Shown here in pieces: positions 62,151 to 64,000 of a stretch of DNA of 64,000 nucleotides. Both the position numbers and the translations under genes were made by a program. A model generated the notes under the pieces. That model was not told the origin of the DNA. It was given only the letters and a program-made list of their open reading frames with translations, and ran no database searches. Source of the DNA: Treponema parvum. GTDB lineage: Bacteria > Spirochaetota > Spirochaetia > Treponematales > Treponemataceae. Where the stretch lies: contig NZ_CP054142.1 in NCBI RefSeq assembly GCF_017893965.1, forward strand, positions 1,302,001-1,366,000, in the 5' to 3' direction. Position 1 is the first letter of the stretch. Each line of letters opens with the position of its first letter.

Positions 62151-62618
62151 TTAAAACGGAATATCCTCGGGAAAAGCACTTGCATCCGTGCCGAATGAAT
62201 CCATATTGTTATCCTGCATAGTATCCTGTTTGGGTTGGAATTTCGGAACATATCCCCCGCTCTGCTGATTGGATTCCGTTTTTCCGCCTAAAAGCTGAAC
62301 ATTTGTAGCAGTAATCGTTACTCTGCTGTTTTTTTGTCCGTCTTTTTCCCATCGATCCTGCCGCAGATAACCTTCAACGGCAATCTGTTTGCCCTTTGTC
62401 AAATACGGCTTAAGGCTTTCAGCTTGTTTTCCCCATATAGTCACGTCAAAATAACTTACTTCATCCACCCATTGATCGCCGTTTTTACGGCTGCGGTTTA
62501 CGGCAAGGCTGACGTTAGCACGCGCCTGACCGCTGGGAAGGTATCCGAAAGAACGCTCATCAGTACCGACGTCACGCGTAAGCCTGCCGATAATGGTTAC
62601 ATGATTAAGATCTGTCAT
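62151..62618 (-). CDS. ssb: single-stranded DNA-binding protein
   Basis: 155 residues: OB fold (NHVTIIGRLTRDVGTDER, FDVTIWGKQAESLKPYLTKGKQ), Gln/Gly linker, and C-terminal acidic tip PEDIPF that docks partner proteins. Between rpsF and rpsR. Confidence 0.95.
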   Translation of the reverse strand: MTDLNHVTIIGRLTRDVGTDERSFGYLPSGQARANVSLAVNRSRKNGDQWVDEVSYFDVTIWGKQAESLKPYLTKGKQIAVEGYLRQDRWEKDGQKNSRVTITATNVQLLGGKTESNQQSGGYVPKFQPKQDTMQDNNMDSFGTDASAFPEDIPF

Positions 62619-62668
62619 TTTTACCTCTGTGCATGATATAAATTATTTATTGACTCGCGCGTATCAAA

Positions 62669-62962
62669 TCAGCGCGCTTTTTTTTCGTCAATCCTAACAA
62701 AAAGATACTTGAGCAAATTGGCATTCAAATGAAATTTCCTGTCAATTTCCTCTAGTTTTCCGGGATTTATATTTAATGAAAACAGAATATAACGGCCTCG
62801 GTTTTGTTTTTTTACTTCATAGGCCAAATCACGATCACCGTACGGTTCTTCTTTTTCGATTTCCGCACCGAATTGCGCCAAATCGGAGCGAAGCAATTCC
62901 GCACCGTTTTTTGACTTCTCCTCGTCTACCGGGAAGACAGCCATAAGCTCATACTTTCTCAT
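62669..62962 (-). CDS. rpsF: ribosomal protein S6
   Basis: 97 residues starting MRKYELMAVFPVDEEKS with the S6 text YGDRDLAYEVKKQNRGRYILF. First gene of the rpsF-ssb-rpsR-rplI operon. Confidence 0.95.
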   Translation of the reverse strand: MRKYELMAVFPVDEEKSKNGAELLRSDLAQFGAEIEKEEPYGDRDLAYEVKKQNRGRYILFSLNINPGKLEEIDRKFHLNANLLKYLFVRIDEKKAR

Positions 62963-63028
62963 ATTAACTCCTTATGGACATATGGAAGCCGCGTACGCAG
63001 CTCCAAGGGGGATTTTTAAGATAACCTA

Positions 63029-63057
63029 ATGATATTGATTTTAAGAGCGACAGTCAA
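63029..63057 (-). promoter_or_regulatory. sigma-70 promoter of the rpsF operon
   Basis: On the minus strand TTGACT (63057-63052) and TATCAT (63034-63029), 17 bp apart, 67 bp before the rpsF start. Confidence 0.8.
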
Positions 63058-63173
63058 GGCGAACTTTCAGGAATTTCAATAAGTCGCCTCCCGATTCCGC
63101 CGCCCTACTTTTTCAAAAACAAGGATTTTTCCATGCGAGTTGCGGATATGGGACTCAAACATTCTATCCCCGA

Positions 63174-63201
63174 TTGACCACAACACTTTATCTACTATAA
63201 T
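63174..63201 (+). promoter_or_regulatory. sigma-70 promoter of the ankyrin lipoprotein gene
   Basis: TTGACC (63174-63179) and TATAAT (63196-63201), 16 bp apart. The ATG at 63210 is only 9 bases after the -10 box, so the transcript would be leaderless or nearly so. Confidence 0.7.
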
Positions 63202-63209
63202 ATTAGCTG

Positions 63210-64000
63210 ATGAAAATACGGCCGTTGAAAAAAAATTTGTCATTCGCTCTGTTTTTTTTAATCGCGCTGTATTCGTGCCGGCCTCTGTTTTCATCAGGAA
63301 AAAGAAACAATATCGCTGATACGGTAAAGTCCGGCACTCAAAGAGAAATAAAAAAATCATTGATGAAGAATATCGATCTTGTTTATTACAAGGCGCCCGG
63401 CACGAAAAACAATCTCTTGCACATCGCTTTGGAAGCCGGTCGTGAAAAAGATATTGTCGCGCTGCTTTTGAAATTCGGAGTTTCTTCATCATACAAAAAT
63501 GCAGAAGGCGTTACGCCTCTCATGTACGCGTGCAAACACAACGATCCTGAAATTGTAGAATCGATATTGGATTTTGACAGATACTTTTCATGGCAAAAAC
63601 GGCACTTCGCTTTGAAAAAAGATAAAAACGGTCTTACCGCATTTGATTATTCTGCGGACAATACTGAAATTCTTTCCCTGTTGGAAAAAAAGACAAAATA
63701 TATTTACCCCAAGCCGGCGGAAAGCAAATCTTATTCCATTATGCCTTTAGAAGAAGTCGAGCCCGCGATCTCGGATGAAAAAGCCGTCATGGACGCAGGA
63801 GCGGCTGCGCTCGCCGTAATATCAGCTGCCGATCCGTCTGAGCAAGAAACGGCTTCAAAAAATTCCGAAACGGAAGATATTTTAACCGTCGAAGACAATG
63901 CCGAAAACAATATCGAACATATTTTACCGGAGGAGGAACCTATTGCAGCGGCGGACGCCATAGTTGTCGACGACAATGAAACGGCAGATTTCAGTGAAAA
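63210..64000 (+). CDS. ankyrin-repeat lipoprotein, 3' truncated by the window edge
   Basis: At least 263 codons, open to the window end. A lipoprotein signal (LSFALFFLIALYSC, lipidated Cys23), then ankyrin-like repeats (NNLLHIALEAGREKDIVALLLKFG, GVTPLMYACKHNDPEIVESIL, GLTAFDYSADNTEILSLL), then an acidic low-complexity region from about residue 175. Probably membrane-anchored and used in protein binding. No ribosome site before the ATG. Total length unknown. Confidence 0.85.
   Translation, partial: MKIRPLKKNLSFALFFLIALYSCRPLFSSGKRNNIADTVKSGTQREIKKSLMKNIDLVYYKAPGTKNNLLHIALEAGREKDIVALLLKFGVSSSYKNAEGVTPLMYACKHNDPEIVESILDFDRYFSWQKRHFALKKDKNGLTAFDYSADNTEILSLLEKKTKYIYPKPAESKSYSIMPLEEVEPAISDEKAVMDAGAAALAVISAADPSEQETASKNSETEDILTVEDNAENNIEHILPEEEPIAAADAIVVDDNETADFSE

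Noticed and set aside
62650-62695. Plus-strand terminator-like hairpin (GCGCG/CGCGC with T8) at the end of rpsF
   Set aside because: No plus-strand gene precedes it; it is antisense to the rpsF coding end, where the T-run encodes Lys codons.
1-64000. CRISPR arrays, rRNA, tmRNA, RNase P RNA
   Set aside because: No regularly spaced repeats and none of the conserved core strings of these RNAs were seen on either strand.

Overview
The window looks like chromosomal DNA of a free-living or host-associated treponeme (Spirochaetota). The evidence is a p83/100-type antigen homologue, a divergent Rnf-like cluster, YesMN-controlled sugar ABC transporters, an EF-G paralogue, and the rpsF-ssb-rpsR-rplI-dnaB block with spirochaete-style extended ribosomal proteins. 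No rRNA or CRISPR was seen; there is one tRNA (Leu, GAG).

Layout. 1-1040: remnant of an integron-type cassette array (partial Vat-like acetyltransferase, attC-like site, HicB antitoxin, hicA stump). 1156-5365: sugar ABC transporter without an ATPase plus an enolase-superfamily dehydratase or racemase. 5511-9661: queuosine-precursor transporter, lysC-dapB, and a stand-alone UgpC/MsmK ATPase that probably serves both ABC transporters. 9768-17012: EF-G paralogue, ADP-ribosylglycohydrolase-family protein, YesN/YesM two-component pair. 17343-22826: second sugar ABC transporter, GH4 glycosidase, HAD phosphatase. 22959-33983: tRNA-Leu, MFS carrier, Fe-alcohol dehydrogenase, a GH57-like protein that lacks its catalytic residues, Rnf-like genes with no rnfB, membrane proteins. 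34059-39478: RNA-modification and housekeeping genes. 44824-47529: beta-propeller and SMP-30 proteins. 57877-64000: p83/100 homologue, dnaB and ribosomal block, ankyrin lipoprotein.

Two accessory cassettes interrupt this backbone in the same way. Cassette 1 (39553-44781) carries nickel-pincer cofactor genes larE-larB-larC, a DUF3842 protein, two small membrane proteins, a TPR protein and a structured leader that looks like a transcription-terminating riboswitch. It is bracketed by 110-bp direct repeats (2 mismatches) made of the 3' end of rlmD plus the 5' end of the next gene. Cassette 2 (47524-57590) carries a complete PTS chain (EI, HPr, IIA, IIB, IIC), a split transketolase, a PRD regulator, two toxin-antitoxin pairs, a second attC-like site and a decayed ISAs1 transposase. 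It is bracketed by 149-bp direct repeats (4 mismatches) copied from the 3' end of the SMP-30 gene. In both cases the host genes are kept complete by the repeats. This shared architecture, with no recombinase in either cassette, is the most striking feature of the window.

Coordinates were read by eye from the sequence. No similarity search, folding program or composition calculation was run, so family names rest on recognised motifs.
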